Source: Paramecium sonneborni
Taxonomy: Eukaryota; Ciliophora; Oligohymenophorea; Peniculida; Parameciidae
Direction of reading: 5' to 3'
Length of the DNA stretch: 64,000 nucleotides
NCBI GenBank assembly: GCA_905182985.1
Contig: CAJJDN010000063.1
Coordinates: 166,257 to 230,256, forward strand
How positions within the stretch are numbered: position 1 is the stretch's first letter; each line of letters begins with the position of its first letter. This document shows positions 26,140 to 39,900 of the stretch, piece by piece. The position numbers and the translations under genes are program-made. The notes under the pieces were generated by a model. The model had not been told where the DNA came from. It did not search any database and saw only the letters and a program-made list of their open reading frames with translations.

Positions 26140-26950
26140 TCATTTTTCATATAATTCTGTATTCTCTTATTCATCATCATCAATATCATTTAAGGTTTTT
26201 TCTAAATTTGTCTCTCTTATTCTATTCATTATTTCATAATACTATTTCTCATTTGAATCATAATCAATTTCTTCTTGAAGTTGAATTTCAATATTTAATT
26301 ATAAAGAGTAATCAAATACTTTCCTTTCTCATTAAATCTTTATGAACTTATCTTAAAATTTTTATAAGTTCCTAATAGCATCAATGATTTCGGACAAATG
26401 TATACTCCTCAAATATCTATATAAAATGGACTTAATAATATATCTCTCAAACTAAAAAAAATAATATAACGTAATATCATAAAAGGGACTACCAGAATCA
26501 TAGGTTTACTCTTTGCATTTTCTACAACCCATCAATTTTAAATCTATGATATGTTTTATGTATTCAAAAGGAAAATTCACTTTACAATTCAAACTATTCC
26601 GATAACAAATAGACTAATTTTAAATTCAAAAAAATAATTCAGCTTAAATGATTGAATAGAAATTTTAATTAATTAAATAAAACTCAAGTAAAGCTACTTA
26701 GATCACACTTTATAGGATACTTTTATTTATATAATTCTTACCAATATTATTAGAATTCCTTTTTATTTTTTTTTGATATTTTTATTGGCCTAAATTCAAT
26801 CCTTAACCTATTTCGTCAAAAGGATAATAACTAAACATTTTTAATTGTAGTTTATTATTAATTCTAAGTATACTGCGAAATAGCTTGTCTAATTTCTTGT
26901 CTCTGTATAAACTCTGCTATTTTAAACAACAAGAATTTCTGAATATTTTA
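26140..26950 (-). pseudogene. decayed gene of unknown family
   Basis: One minus-strand frame runs for about 270 codons with protein-like composition (FSYYPFDEIGQGLNLG, CYRNSLNCKVNFPFEY, MGCRKCKEQTYDSGSPFYD, a C-terminal acidic LNDIDDDEQENTELYEK). It carries in-frame TGA codons at about 26622 and 26321. The first cannot be removed by a normal short intron; the second might lie in a 24-nt intron ending AAG. No start codon with a good upstream boundary was found. The CxxC pair suggests a small zinc site, but I cannot name the family. Best reading: a degenerating duplicate, as expected after Paramecium genome duplications. Confidence 0.5.
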
Positions 26951-28122
26951 GATTAAGATAAAAGGTTTTTAATTATCCTTCCTAATAAAATTAAATAAGG
27001 AGAGAAATATTTAAATTACAGTTTTACTTTTACCAATGATTAGACAAGATGCCTTATTTCAAATAAATATATTGCTTTTTATTTTATTATATTGAGAGAA
27101 TGCTTTTCTTTATTAATATGTACCTGTTCAAATTATCAAATCAAAAAATGTGCTTTGGTTAACTAAACCTAGAGGAAGCAATAAAGAATTCATGTTCAAC
27201 CAAAAAGAAGGAATAAAAATGCATCTTTTTATTGCATAATCTATATCATCTATCAATAACTATATAATAGATTTTTATTTATATCTTCCAACCTATTCCA
27301 TTTACATTAAGTAAATTAACTACAAATAAATTATAAGTATTGCTAAATCAATTCAGTCTATATTTTAAGACTATCATTATTTTATTATAAAAACTTCGAA
27401 AGTCTTTTTTTTGATTCATATTATTTAAAATTATCAAAATTTAAGCTTTTCTTTCCTCAGTAATTTATATCATATCACTTAAACCTTATTATTGATTTCC
27501 AATGTTAGTTCCTAAATAGATTAAAAAAAAAGGATAAGCTTCTTAAAAAATCATATAAAAACCAACAAATTCTATTTTCAATTAATAAGTAATATTTATT
27601 CTATTTTCTAAATATATAAGTTGAACTAATTCCTGGAGTTTAAAATTTTTTATATTACTTTAAAATATAATAATAACTTAGAAAAATCTAACTAGAAATA
27701 TTAATTTTTTATTTTTGTTATAATTAAAGATAAATGCTCAATTAATAATATATCAATGTAATTATTAACATTAATTAAAAACCATATAGCATATGTTTAA
27801 TAGTTTTTTTTTAATCTTTAAGCCAAAAATTGATAAATTGAATTCTTTAAACTTCTCATCAATTTAAGACAAAAAAAGGAATATTAAAAATTAAAAATAA
27901 CTTATCTAAATAATAGCAATACATTCTTTATATAATTAAAATATATTAAGTAGAATTATTTAGGTTATGAATTATTCAATTCTAATAGAAATAAATAATT
28001 AATCACATATATTTAATTAAATTAAAAAAAAAAGAATTAATCATAAAATAAAATCCTTTTTTTTTTTGAAAATATTATATATCAATTTCATTAAGAATTA
28101 TAAAAGGATAAATAAATATGAT
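26951..28122. other. long AT-rich stretch without a recognisable gene
   Basis: Short minus-strand peptide fragments occur (for example around 27000-27250), but all are quickly closed by TGA. It may be the upstream remains of the decayed gene at 26140-26950. Confidence 0.45.
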
Positions 28123-29604
28123 TCAATTAATCATCATTTTTAGTAAATGCAAGGAATCATTAATTCTATATCTTAAAGGATTGATGCAAAATAATCGAAC
28201 AGTTTCATCATGATTCATCTATTCTAAACATTCCAGTATAAAATTATGACCTTCCCCTTATTAAAGAAGACTTTAACTATTATCTGTGAAGATTGAGTAA
28301 TTATTGCTAGAGATTAAATAGTTGGTTGTAAGAATATTATATTGAAGTTTCTCATTATAAGTTGTTAATTGTATTTTATAGCCTTTGATACAATTAATAT
28401 CCTTATTTATTAAGTTCATCAAAGTTTTTTTGATTTGTGGATTTTATGTAATTTACAATTAATCATGAAAAAATTATTTGATATAATAATATGGATCTGT
28501 AAGTGATTGTTAAATTAATAAATGTAATTGATGAAATATAACTTCTGGTGCTTGTAAATGACACTCTTATGAATATAATGCAACTTCCTAATTTTGCATA
28601 TTAAAAGGCAATTATCTAAATACATCAGGCTTACTTAAAGATCCATGAATAGCATATGATATTTTAATTGAGAGAACATTTGATTATAGTTATAAAATCA
28701 TAGATCTAATTAATTACTCTACTATTTTCTTTTTAGAAGTGCTTTTACCACCAATAATCATAAAGTTTTTTTAGAATTTATTTTTATTATAAAAATTATC
28801 TATTTCATTTAATGTAGTTATGAGGTTATTTTTAAATGTGTAAGTTTTATAGGAACATTAATTTCTGCATTTATCTTCTTAATTAACTTTGATTTTATTC
28901 TTACTCATTAATTAAATAATAGAGGAATTACTTAATCTTGAGAATAAGCAAAACAAATAATCATTGGATTAGCTTTGGTTTATATTATTATTATTGATAT
29001 TTTCAATTTTTTTAACTTAGGCTTTATTTTTCCATTTGATAAAGGAATTAGATATTTTTTGATCACATTAAGACTTAGGACTAAGATTTTATTATTTTTC
29101 AACTAAATAATTGCTAAAATTTCTAATTTTTGAAGTTTGATTGACAGAATTATTTGTGTATATATGAGACAATTTTTATTGCATATTTTCTAATGTTTTT
29201 GAACTTATAATGGATGGATTATTACTTCTATTTCTACCTGAACTTACACTATCACATAGCTTTGAATAAAATAATTTAATACTTTTAATTCATTTTTAAC
29301 AGTCTCAATCTAATTTTTAATAAAGTTTAACTCCTAATAAATCTACTCATCTATCTATAATTTGATATGTTTATAGGAATACGTGACTAATTTCTTATCG
29401 TTTAGAATCATTATAGGCTAAATCATTTTCTGCTTTTAATGCAATTATTCTATTGAGATAATAATCATCATCTTAATTTTGATTTTAGGATTTGAAGTTT
29501 CTGCCTTCACTTGCTATTCTTTTAATTTCAATTTTTCTTTAATTTAATAATTATTCCTTATTAATATGAATAGCCTTTTTATTGGAAGGACTGTACAAAT
29601 TCAT
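28123..29604 (-). CDS. Unknown 476-aa protein, possibly a degenerate kinesin-like motor
   Basis: Minus-strand exons 29604-29383, 29354-29283 and 29259-28123, with introns of 28 and 23 nt (the second ends CAAAG), give 477 codons; TGA at 28123-28125. The N-terminal part is Asn/Lys/Gln-rich with a short coiled coil (about 75-95). The C-terminal half is more ordered. FMIIGGKSTSKKK sits where a motor would have its P-loop, and the end ETVRLFCINPLRYRINDSLH recalls the kinesin pattern in which Pro is followed by a Ser/Glu-Ser-Leu helix. A canonical GxxxxGKT loop and the SSRSH and DLAGSE switch motifs are not visible. If related, it would be a non-hydrolysing pseudo-motor. The kinesin link is a weak inference; the open frame itself is solid. 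Confidence 0.7.
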
Positions 29605-30036
29605 AAAATAATTATTAATAGTTATTAATAAAAATAATAATTTGATGTTTAAGATGTAAAATGAAGAATTAGATAAAGATTACATAAATATATTAATGAA
29701 TTGAAAGTATAAAGTATATTAAAGTATAGATGTATTAAATTAATAAAGTAATGTAAACAAAAAGAATAAAAGTTGGTAGAATAGATTGAAATAATGTTAA
29801 ATTAAAGAATAAAAGTAAATAGAAACATTTAATAAATTAATAAGAGATGATAAATAAATAAATTAGTTGATTAAAATTTGTAAAGTTGAAGAGATTTTAG
29901 TAATTATTAAGAAGTATTTTTGATGTAATAAATTTTGATATATAAATGTTGTGGTTGATAATTAAGAAATTTAATTAATCAGTATATAAAAATGAAGTAT
30001 TCGTTTTTGACTTTTTTAATAATAATAATATATAAT
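29605..30036. promoter_or_regulatory. divergent intergenic region (432 bp)
   Basis: Shared upstream region of the minus-strand unknown gene and the plus-strand trichocyst gene. It is very AT-rich and I can identify no specific binding site. Confidence 0.4.
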
Positions 30037-31256
30037 ATGTTAAAAGTAGCAGTCTGCACATTGCTTGTTCTTAGCATAACAGCAATTGATATCTAAGCTT
30101 CAGTTTGGACAAGTCATGACTAAAAAATGTTTGCCTAAATCAAATAATCAGGATGGGGAAACTTTATCTTGAATTTTGGTGAGCTCCATTTAACAACAGG
30201 TGGTATCCTTGCAGAACTTAATACAGAAATTACAAAACTTGTATTCATAATGTGTCTATTTAGATTGGTGAATTGGATGAAGAATTAGCAGAAGTGCATC
30301 ATTAATATGCAAGAAGAACAGATGTTCATAATAGAGAAGTATCAAGACTTTCATAAGAAATTTAAGATAAAGAAAGAGGTAAAATTATATTATAAATCAT
30401 CATTTAGAGGTGTTCAATGCTCATGATTTCTATGATAATGTCCTTATTCCATAAAGAGATAGATTTGCTGCTCAACTTGAATAATTATAAGAAAACATTG
30501 CTTAAAATAGAAAAACACTTAATGAGGCAACAGTCTAAAGAGCTAATGATCATGCAGATTTTGAAGCTAAAGTTGCTGAACATAATGAAGCCATTAGTGC
30601 TATTGATGAATCACTTGGTTTATTAAGTCAATTATCAGCTCCATCACTTGTTTAAATCTAAAAGGTTTAAAAGAATTTGACAAAAATTTAATAAACCTTA
30701 AAGAGACATAGCACTTTCTAAACATTCATTAAGACTCTTATTGAAATTGCTGTTGAAGCTAACTTTGCCGATTAAAGTGCTCTTAGAGATGTAAAAAGTT
30801 ATAAAGATTTATATAAAAGATCCTTGTTGCTTTCAATGATTTGAGAGTTTAATTAGTTGATTCACTTAATACAATTACAGCTGATGAAGCTGAAGCTTAA
30901 AGAGATTTTGAAGCAAGAGTAATTTAATTAAATTAAGAACATGCTGAATTCTAAAGAGCTGTTGTTGTTAAAACAGCTGAAATTGAAGCCAATGCAAGTA
31001 TATTTATAAATAAATTAATTACCTAGATAAAATAGATTAAACTCTTGATTTAATTGATGAATTACATGCAGATTTAGATACATTGAATGGATAATTATAA
31101 GCTGAAAATGATGACTTTGCTTTTGCCACTGATGTTTACAATGCAACTGTTGCTGAATATAATAAAGAATTGAATGCTGCTCATTAAGCCTTGGATTTAT
31201 TAAATTAACCAAGATTCACTGATTATGTTAAATCATAACTCAAGGGTGCATTCTGA
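30037..31256 (+). CDS. Trichocyst matrix protein precursor, 369 aa
   Basis: Exons 30037-30240, 30264-30378, 30408-30790, 30820-30997 and 31027-31256 (introns 23, 29, 29 and 29 nt) give 370 codons, ending TGA 31254-31256. A signal peptide covers about residues 1-18 ([18 protein letters not shown]). The start of the mature region, [13 protein letters not shown], and the alternating Ala/Leu/Gln/Glu helices ([35 protein letters not shown]) are typical of the Paramecium trichocyst matrix protein families T1/T2/T4. These are secretory proteins, cleaved from precursors and packed as a crystalline core in the exocytotic dart. Length fits (about 350-400). I cannot assign the subfamily. The third intron ends in AAAAG, an unusual acceptor. 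Confidence 0.92.
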
Positions 31257-31312
31257 CCTTATTAAATAAAATTTAAACAAATTCATTTTTATATTTAATT
31301 TCATTAACTTAT

Positions 31313-33830
31313 ATGAATATCATAATCCATTATTAACTTTCATCAAATATCATTCTAAATGAAGATGAAATCTCTAATACTTCAATTGATTTACATTAAG
31401 ATTCTATGTCATAAGATAATTATTATAAATTATGTGACAATATCAATAAATAATATATTATAGAACAACAAAAATAATTGTTTTTTCATTAGATAAATCA
31501 ATTAAGAACTAATAATTACCAATTAGTTTAAGAAATCAAAGATTTATAAAATGTAGCATTCGAATATAATCAACATCTTTAAACTAAAGATACAGAAATC
31601 ACTTAATTAAAATTAATCATAAATTAATAGAAGCAATTAATTAGAAAAACAGAAGACACGATATAACGATATAACAATTAAAATAATAAATTTTAGATTT
31701 TGTGTACAATATTTTTGAAAAAGAAGAAACTATGTATAATTTTTTATTTATTTATTTCTAAGTGTTGAATTAGGTGAACATCTCTAAAAATTAAAACTTA
31801 AAAAACAGCAATTAGACTTATAACTTTAAGAAAGTAGAAATCATGTCAATTTCTAAAAGCATTTTATTTTTCTATAAATTATTTAGACAACAAATTAACA
31901 GTTTATTGTTAAATTCTACTTAAACTAATCTTCAAGATATAATAATTCAAATTGAAAATGAATAAAATAAACATTTACAATTAGAAATGTAATCTATTTA
32001 ATTTTATTAGTTAACTATTACAGAAGAGTTAAGATTAATTACTTTTAGAATAAGAACAATCAGAACTAAAAGAAAATCAAAAAATAGAAAAATTCAAAAA
32101 TGACTCTTTACAATTTAAACAAAATCTTGTTGAATTATAATTCTTAAAAGATTCTTTAAATCGGAATACTTAAGAAATGTTATATCAAGATGAACTGATT
32201 AAAAAAAGTTAATTGACCATTTCATATTTAGAAAAAAATATATCCAATCTAAAAAATAAATATGCGCAATTTTAAAAAAATTTGATAACATAAAACATAA
32301 GATTTAATGCTTTTGTAAGAAAATGATAAAGCAATCATTCTTTAACAATAGAATCAAATTAATTAAACAAAAAGGGTTTAGATAAATTTAGATACTAATG
32401 AGATAGTCTGATTGAAGTTTAATCTAAATTATCGAAATCTCAGTATATGGAAGAAGATATTTCAATCAAGTAAGTAAGTTGATATTTAAATTTAAGAAAA
32501 TCACTAGATGTAAAATAAAATGAAATATTATTATTACAAAATGATATGCATTTTAAAAAGGATGAATTAGCTTAGGAATAATAATTACACTATAAATCTT
32601 AATACTAAATTTTAGATAGGAAAACTTAATAATCCTATTTTGAATAAAAGTTAAATTAAGTACAAGTAGAATTACAATAACTAAATTTAATAATTAAATA
32701 ATAGTAAAATTAGACTATGGATTATATTTAATAAATTTCAGATATGAAAAATTAAAATTCTGAATTACAGCTAAGGATGTCAAAATTTGATGAAGAAACA
32801 ACAGAAATTATTAAGAAGTTTAAGTAAAAAATTCGAATATAAATTTAAAGTTAAGAAATTCTAACATTGAAATTAAATTATGATATATATGAGCAATCCT
32901 ATAAATAATTGGAAACAATTATTGAAAAATTAAATGAATAAATAGATTTTTAAGATGAATCTAAACAAAAAAATTATCATTTAAAGTAATAAGTATTGAA
33001 TATAATTTTTAGTGAGCATTCCCAAAAAAATCTTATTAAACAGTTATAAGATTAATTGTAAAAGAGTAATTAATAAATAAAAGATTAATATTAACAAACA
33101 ATTTAGGTAACCAACTCAGTTTCTATACAAACAGATACAATTATTTTAAAATAGGTTATTTAAAATGAAGAAGTTAAATTAAGGGATGTGGAATATACTA
33201 TAAACTTTATTATCAATAATTTGGATATTATGAAGGAAAAAATTAATTAAAATAAAAATAATATAAATGACTTACTAAGTTTTAAATAAATGATTTCTAA
33301 TTAAATAACGAAATAATTGGGAGTAGTATAAGATAATGATTAATGACAGGAATCAACTTAAATTCTTACTCCTTGATATATTGAAAAAAAAGAAAATAAA
33401 GAAATTGAGTATCTTACCTTATAGATTCAAAGTTTAGAATTATTGCGAATTGAGAAGATTTCTAAGATTTATGAACTGTAATTGTAATTATAAAAATAAG
33501 AATAATAAATAGAAAATTTAAAATTCAAAGAAACTGAAAAACATTTTTTGGATCTTATTGTATCAAATAGGCAATAATTATGTGAATGCAAATTATAATA
33601 GGAATACAATAAATAAACACTTGATAATTAAAATTATGGTCGTATTAAGTAATTAAAGAGTTTAAATTTAGAAAATGAAAATCAAGGTTCTTAAATAATA
33701 TTTTCTTGATAGGTTGAGGCATAATTGGAGATAGCCAAAGAAAATTTACGTTTAAGAAAGAAGATTGCAATTTTAGAGAATTAAGAAATGAAATAAAGTT
33801 GAACTTCTCCTTAAAAAATGTTTAGTAGCA
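31313..33830 (+). pseudogene. broken gene for a long coiled-coil protein
   Basis: An ATG at 31313 opens a Gln/Asn/Lys-rich coiled-coil frame (MNIIIHYQLSSNIILNEDE). It is followed by many shifts of frame: about 31690-31740, 31850-31900, 32030 and 32290-32330, several without a nearby GT...AG pair. In the last third one frame stays open but has TGA codons near 33341, 33374, 33706 and 33800. Composition stays clearly coding (heptad-like Leu/Ile with Glu/Lys/Gln) to about 33800. No known domain is recognised. Missed introns could rescue some shifts but not the repeated in-frame TGAs, so I treat it as a pseudogene. Confidence 0.6.
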
Positions 33831-33956
33831 TAATATTAAATTGATTTTGTGATGAAAAGATTAATATAATATAAAAATACTGATGGTGTTTGATCAAATA
33901 GATTAGGGAAAGAATGAATATATTATATATTAATAATTTTAAATTTAATATCACTA

Positions 33957-36900
33957 ATGCTACGATTAGGGTACATTGCTTTGTAATATTTAGTTATTAG
34001 TGATTTAAATACTTAGAATTTGAGAAACTAGAAAGTTGAATTGTAAAAGAGTCGAAGTGCAAGAAATTTATGGTAAAATGATTAGAAAAGTCCAAGAGTT
34101 AATTTGCAATAGAGAAAGTAGTGATTAGATTGATTAGTTAGAGTTAGGAAAAAGAGTACTTTTAAGTTTGAAAATGTTTAAGATGACATAATTTAAATTT
34201 AATTGGCTTCTGATGAGAGCTATGAAATGGATATCAATGAGGAGATAGAAATAGATAAAAAAGCAATGTTTAGAGGAATGTAAAATGAAATAAGTCCTGA
34301 TAGAAGGAAAACTGTTAGAGCAAAGCATTGGCAGATTTATAAAACTATTTAATATTATATGGATGAGGAGTTGATTGAAGAAGATAAAAATGATTTATTA
34401 GAATAAACACCAACATCCTTAGTTAGATAAAATCAAAAATTATGTTCAGATGAAATAATATTTTAAAAGAATTTATAAATCCCAGATATTATAGACGAAT
34501 TTACAAAATTGTATGAAACTGATCCTCATAATGATAATTATAATCTATAATTAATACATGTAGAAGGCTGGGAAGAAATATGGTTAAATCATTAATTTTA
34601 CAAAGATACATATATATTACTAGGGTTGAGAAAATTAATTGTAACATTTTTTAATACAATTTCATTAATTTGTTATAAAATTACAACTAATATAGTATCA
34701 AATTTTATAATGCTATTATTAGTATCAGTAAATATGATTTTATACATAACTAAATTTTATGATAATGTTTATATTTAATATTAACACTTATTTGATGGTT
34801 GGTCATTAAGTAATATAGAATTTATAAAATATTAGTTTTTTTTTGGATATATGTAGTTGAACATGGAATTAAGATAGTTGGATTAGGATTAGTTTAATTC
34901 TTTAAAGTATTTTGGAATTGTTATGATTTAATTAATGTAAATTAATTTAGATAATTTTAAGCTTATTCTTTTTGGATTGTATATTTATGACACTTTATCA
35001 TTTGATTTCTCTCCTTTAAGAGCCATGAGAATATTAATATAGTTAGGAAAGATATCTTCATAATTATAAAAAACCTTAAAAGCTTTAACTGAATCATTTA
35101 AATATATGATGGAAGCATCATTAGTAGTATTAATTTTTTGTATATTTTTTGCTAATGTTGGTGTTCATTTATTTAGTTAATTATTATTGAATAGATGTTT
35201 CATTATAGAATAAGGTATTTAAGATTTAGAATAAAATCTTTGTGGATGGGTAGAATGTCCTAATAATATGATTTGTTTAAAGTCTTTAAATAATGTAGAT
35301 ACTGCTACAAACTTTGATAATTTCTTTTTTGCTTTTGCTTAAATTATACGTACAATTACAATGGATAATTGGACAGATGTAATGTATTATACTATGTATA
35401 CACTAAGTCCAATGACATGGATTTATTTTGTCTTAGTCATTTTTATAGTAGGTATTCAATTTATTAATACTATTCTTAGGTTTCTTTGCATTCAATTTAA
35501 TTATTGCTGTTTTGAAAACATATTATTCTTAAATTGTATCTAATTATTAAGAAGAGAAGGAAGACTTATAAAATAAATAATCTTATGTAGAACCTTTAAA
35601 TTTAAGATTTATTAAAAATATAGGATTATATAATTAAATTAAAACATTGTAAAAAATACGAAAAAGATTTACATAATAATCACCTTCCTAATCAAATATT
35701 TCTTAAATTAAATCGATAAATAATTAATTATTTTCACCAAAAGGAAGTCAATTATTATAGAAATAGAAAATAAATTCTCAACTTACTAATGGTTTTGGAT
35801 AAATTAACAAATTGTAGAAAATGGTAAAAAGAGCCAAAACTATTAAGGAAAAAAAAAAATAACAAAGATTAATTCTATCAGCTAGATAATAAAAGTTATT
35901 ATAGGAGAGAGAGAATGAATAAATGGGTATAATAAATAGTAATGAATAAAGTATATTTGATAAGTGCAATTTGAAAGCTATTTTGTAACCAAAAAGAAAT
36001 TTTAATATTGAATAATAAAAATATGAATAAGCTGTATATGGAGATGTTAAAGGTAAAAGAATATTAATGAGCTTAAATTATAATGATGTTTTAGCATGGA
36101 AATTAGAATTAAAATATTCATAATATTATTCGACATCTAAAAGAGATGTAATAAGTGAACTTAAGGAAATAATAGAGAAGGAGAAAAAATTGAAAGAGTA
36201 ATATGAAAAGATGAAAAGATAAAATTTAAAATAATATTATATGTTAGACATTTATGATAGGTAAAAAGAGAAAGCAACATCATAACATTTGTAATCTTCT
36301 GATAATGGATAGCAATCTATTCAAAGACTTTATAGCATAAAATATGATATAAATATAAGAAATAGATTAAAAAGTACTGCTTTAAGATTGAAATAAAAAT
36401 TTCCAATAAAATTAAGTAAAAGAATTTTTAGTTCTTAATTGGACTTGGATAATTCAAAAAATGAAATTCCTAGTAATAAATCATCAATAACTCGTAAATC
36501 TTATTTTGATCAATAAAGAAAATAAAGATTATTTTTTTAGAGATTTCCAACTAGAATAGTTAGAGGTAGTTTAGATGCATTTATGGAATTTCCAGAATGG
36601 TAAGAAGGTTAAGAATATATTATAATAAATGGTATAAAATGGAATCATGATGCATGCTCAATTTTAGTTAATAGATAAATTAATGAAGATGAGGAAGATA
36701 TAGAAGATAATCAAATTTTAGATTTGGATTTCATGGATTAAAATTATGAACATTATATTAAAATTAGAGTAATTTATTTTTTTAATGTTTATAGAAATAA
36801 GAATTAGAACAAGGATTTATCAGAAGACATAATATTTCAATCCAAAATATTTTATAACATTTAACAAAGAATAAATTAATTGCCATACTTAAGTAACTAA

Positions 36901-39900
36901 ATAAACATTAATATAATATTTGGATCTAAGGATTTTATGGCTATTGGATTGTTATTTAATTTTAGTTGCATTAATTATTGGAGAAAAAGGTGGTATAAAT
37001 TATATTCGATATGTATACTATGATTAATTTCTTTATTCTTTGTTCTGATGGTTATTTAAATTTTGATTTAGTTAATTCAATTAATTCAGCAATGACATTT
37101 TTATTGTTGGGAGAAATTATTTTTAAAATTATTGGATATGGAATCTAAGATTTTACTAAAAAATCTAGCAATAACTTAGATACTTTTGTAATTGTTTTGT
37201 GTTTGTTAGAGTATTTTATTTCAATTACTAAGCCTTTTTGGTTGCAATAATATAGTAGTGAAATTAAAGTATTAAGAGCATCAAAGGCGTTTATGTTATA
37301 TAGAGTCATTAAATATAACAAATTTATAGTAAGAATAATGAAGATTGCCTAATTAACAATGAAATCTTATATCAACATTACATTTTTAATGTTTTATGTG
37401 ATTTTTATGTATGCAATAATGGGATTACAATTTTTTGTGAATAAATTTGATGAGTCTTAAAGATTAGCTTAATTACATTCATTTAATAGTATAGGAAAAT
37501 CATGGATGACTGTATTTAATACAATTACAAATGATGATGCAGTTGGTATGTTAAAAGTGGCTACACAATATACAGATACATGGGTGGGATTATTATTTTA
37601 TATATTGATGGTATTTGGTTTGAATTATTTGATATATGGTTTAGTGAGTGCAGTGTTATTAGATGCATTTTCATCAGAATTAGAGAAAGGGAATCAGTAT
37701 GAAGAAAAGAGAGAAAGAATATTATAGAAATTAGGAATTCAAGAGAATATTAACTAGAATGATATTAAACTAGATACTTTATCATCATATAAAAATGAAA
37801 AAGATGAAAATGATGAAATATTAAATGATATTAAAATTTAATAACAATAGTTTATCAAACGATAGACATTAAATAGCAAGAAAAGTATCTATTAATAAGT
37901 ACCTGAGACAGTTAAGTACATATTCAATAAATAGAAATCTATTGAAATATAGTATTATAAAGATATCGAATGCGAATATTCACTTTTCATATTTCATTTT
38001 AATAATAAATTTAGAAAATTTTGTTATAGAACAACAAAATCAATCATTTTCAAGTTTTTATTAAATAGTTCAATTTGTTCTTCTGTAACAACTATGATCA
38101 TAATATCATTTGATAATAATTTACCATCACTTCATACTAATAATTTAAATACATTTTATGAATATCATTTATTAGCTGTAAATCTAATTATTGCAATTAC
38201 TTATGTATTGGAAATTATATCCTAAGGAATGCTATTAGATTAAGGAGCATTTTGTAGAGATATTTGGAGATTTATAGATATTTTATATTTACTTAGTTAT
38301 TATTTGTCTTTTTTGACTTTATCTCCATTTTTGAAATTCTCACTTTACTTAAGTAAAATTAAATTAATTTTAGTTTACCTTCGTCCTTTAATGATGATCA
38401 ATATGTTTGAAAGTATTTAAGGTATTAAAAATGCTATGAGTTTGAGTTTAGTTTAAATTCTTAATATAATTGGGGTTATTTTATTAGTTTTTTTGATATT
38501 TGATGTAATAGGAATGCATTTATATTAAAATAAAATGGGTTATTGTGAAGATTTAATGAATTTTAATATAAATAAAGATTAATGTTTATAAGAAAATAAA
38601 ACCTGGATTATCCATCCATATAATTTTGAAAATATCTTAAATGGATTATTAACATTATTTTTAGCTGCATCTTTAGATGGATGGGGTGAAATTATGCAAG
38701 TATGTTTTAATGCAAATGATTCCAAATTTGGTCCAACACCTCTTAAAACATAATGGGCAACTTATTTATTTTTTATTTTATTTATTTTTATAGGAGCTAT
38801 GTTTTTCATGGGATTCTTAACTGGTGTACTCTTTACTGAATTTTAAAAATATACAAAAAAATTAGAAAATAAATATTTGACAAATGATCAATCATAATTT
38901 TTGAAAATATCAGAACTAATTTTAAAATAAAGCCCAGGATATAGTAATCCTCCTAAAACACCTCTTAGAAGATTATGTTACAGAATTGTGTTTAGTTAAT
39001 TTTACCATAAATTTTTTATTGTAGTGTTATGTGTTAATACTATTGTATTGTGTCTTTTTTATTCAGATGCTCCTTTACAATATATGGCTAATTTGAATAA
39101 GACTTATTAAGTATTAACAGGTATATTTGCTTTCGATACAATCATAAAATTAATGGCTTATGGTCCTAACAGATATTTTGGTATTAATTTTATTTAAATA
39201 TTATTTTAGCCACTAATTGGAGAGTAATTGAATTGTCTCTTTCTTTTATTGCTGTAGCTGATTTCATATATGATATTTATTGGGGTTGGTTCACGACCTT
39301 CTTAAGTGCTAATTAATCTGATAAATATTTCTCTCTCTATAGAATTTTGTTTTGCTTAAGAGACACTCGTATACTTTTGATTATTTAAGAATTTAAAGGA
39401 CTTTTAAGATTATTAAGAGTTCTTTTATTTTCTATGCCTTTATTATTTAAAATCTTATACATACAAGTAATTGCTTAAACCACATATGCTCTTATTGGAA
39501 AAGAATTGTTTTCTCATATTACTAATGGATCAGTTATTGATGATAAATATGCAAATTTTAAGAACTTTATTAATTCTGCATTATTAATGTTTAAATGCAC
39601 TACAGGTGATGATTGGAGAGCTCTGTTAATTGATTGTTCTACTCAAAATTATTATTGTAAAAATGATTCTAATTAATGTGGATCATCTTGGGCTTTGCCA
39701 TTCTTTCTTTCATATTATTTATTTTCAAATATTATTATCATGAATCTATTTGTATTAGCCTTAGTCGATTAATTTGAAAGTATTTTTAATTATTTTAAAT
39801 TAGATTTTTTTAATGCTTCAACTAATGCTATCTAAACATTTGTTGAAAACATTGATCATTTCTGTAATGTTTGGTGTAAATATACTTATGATACTAAAGG

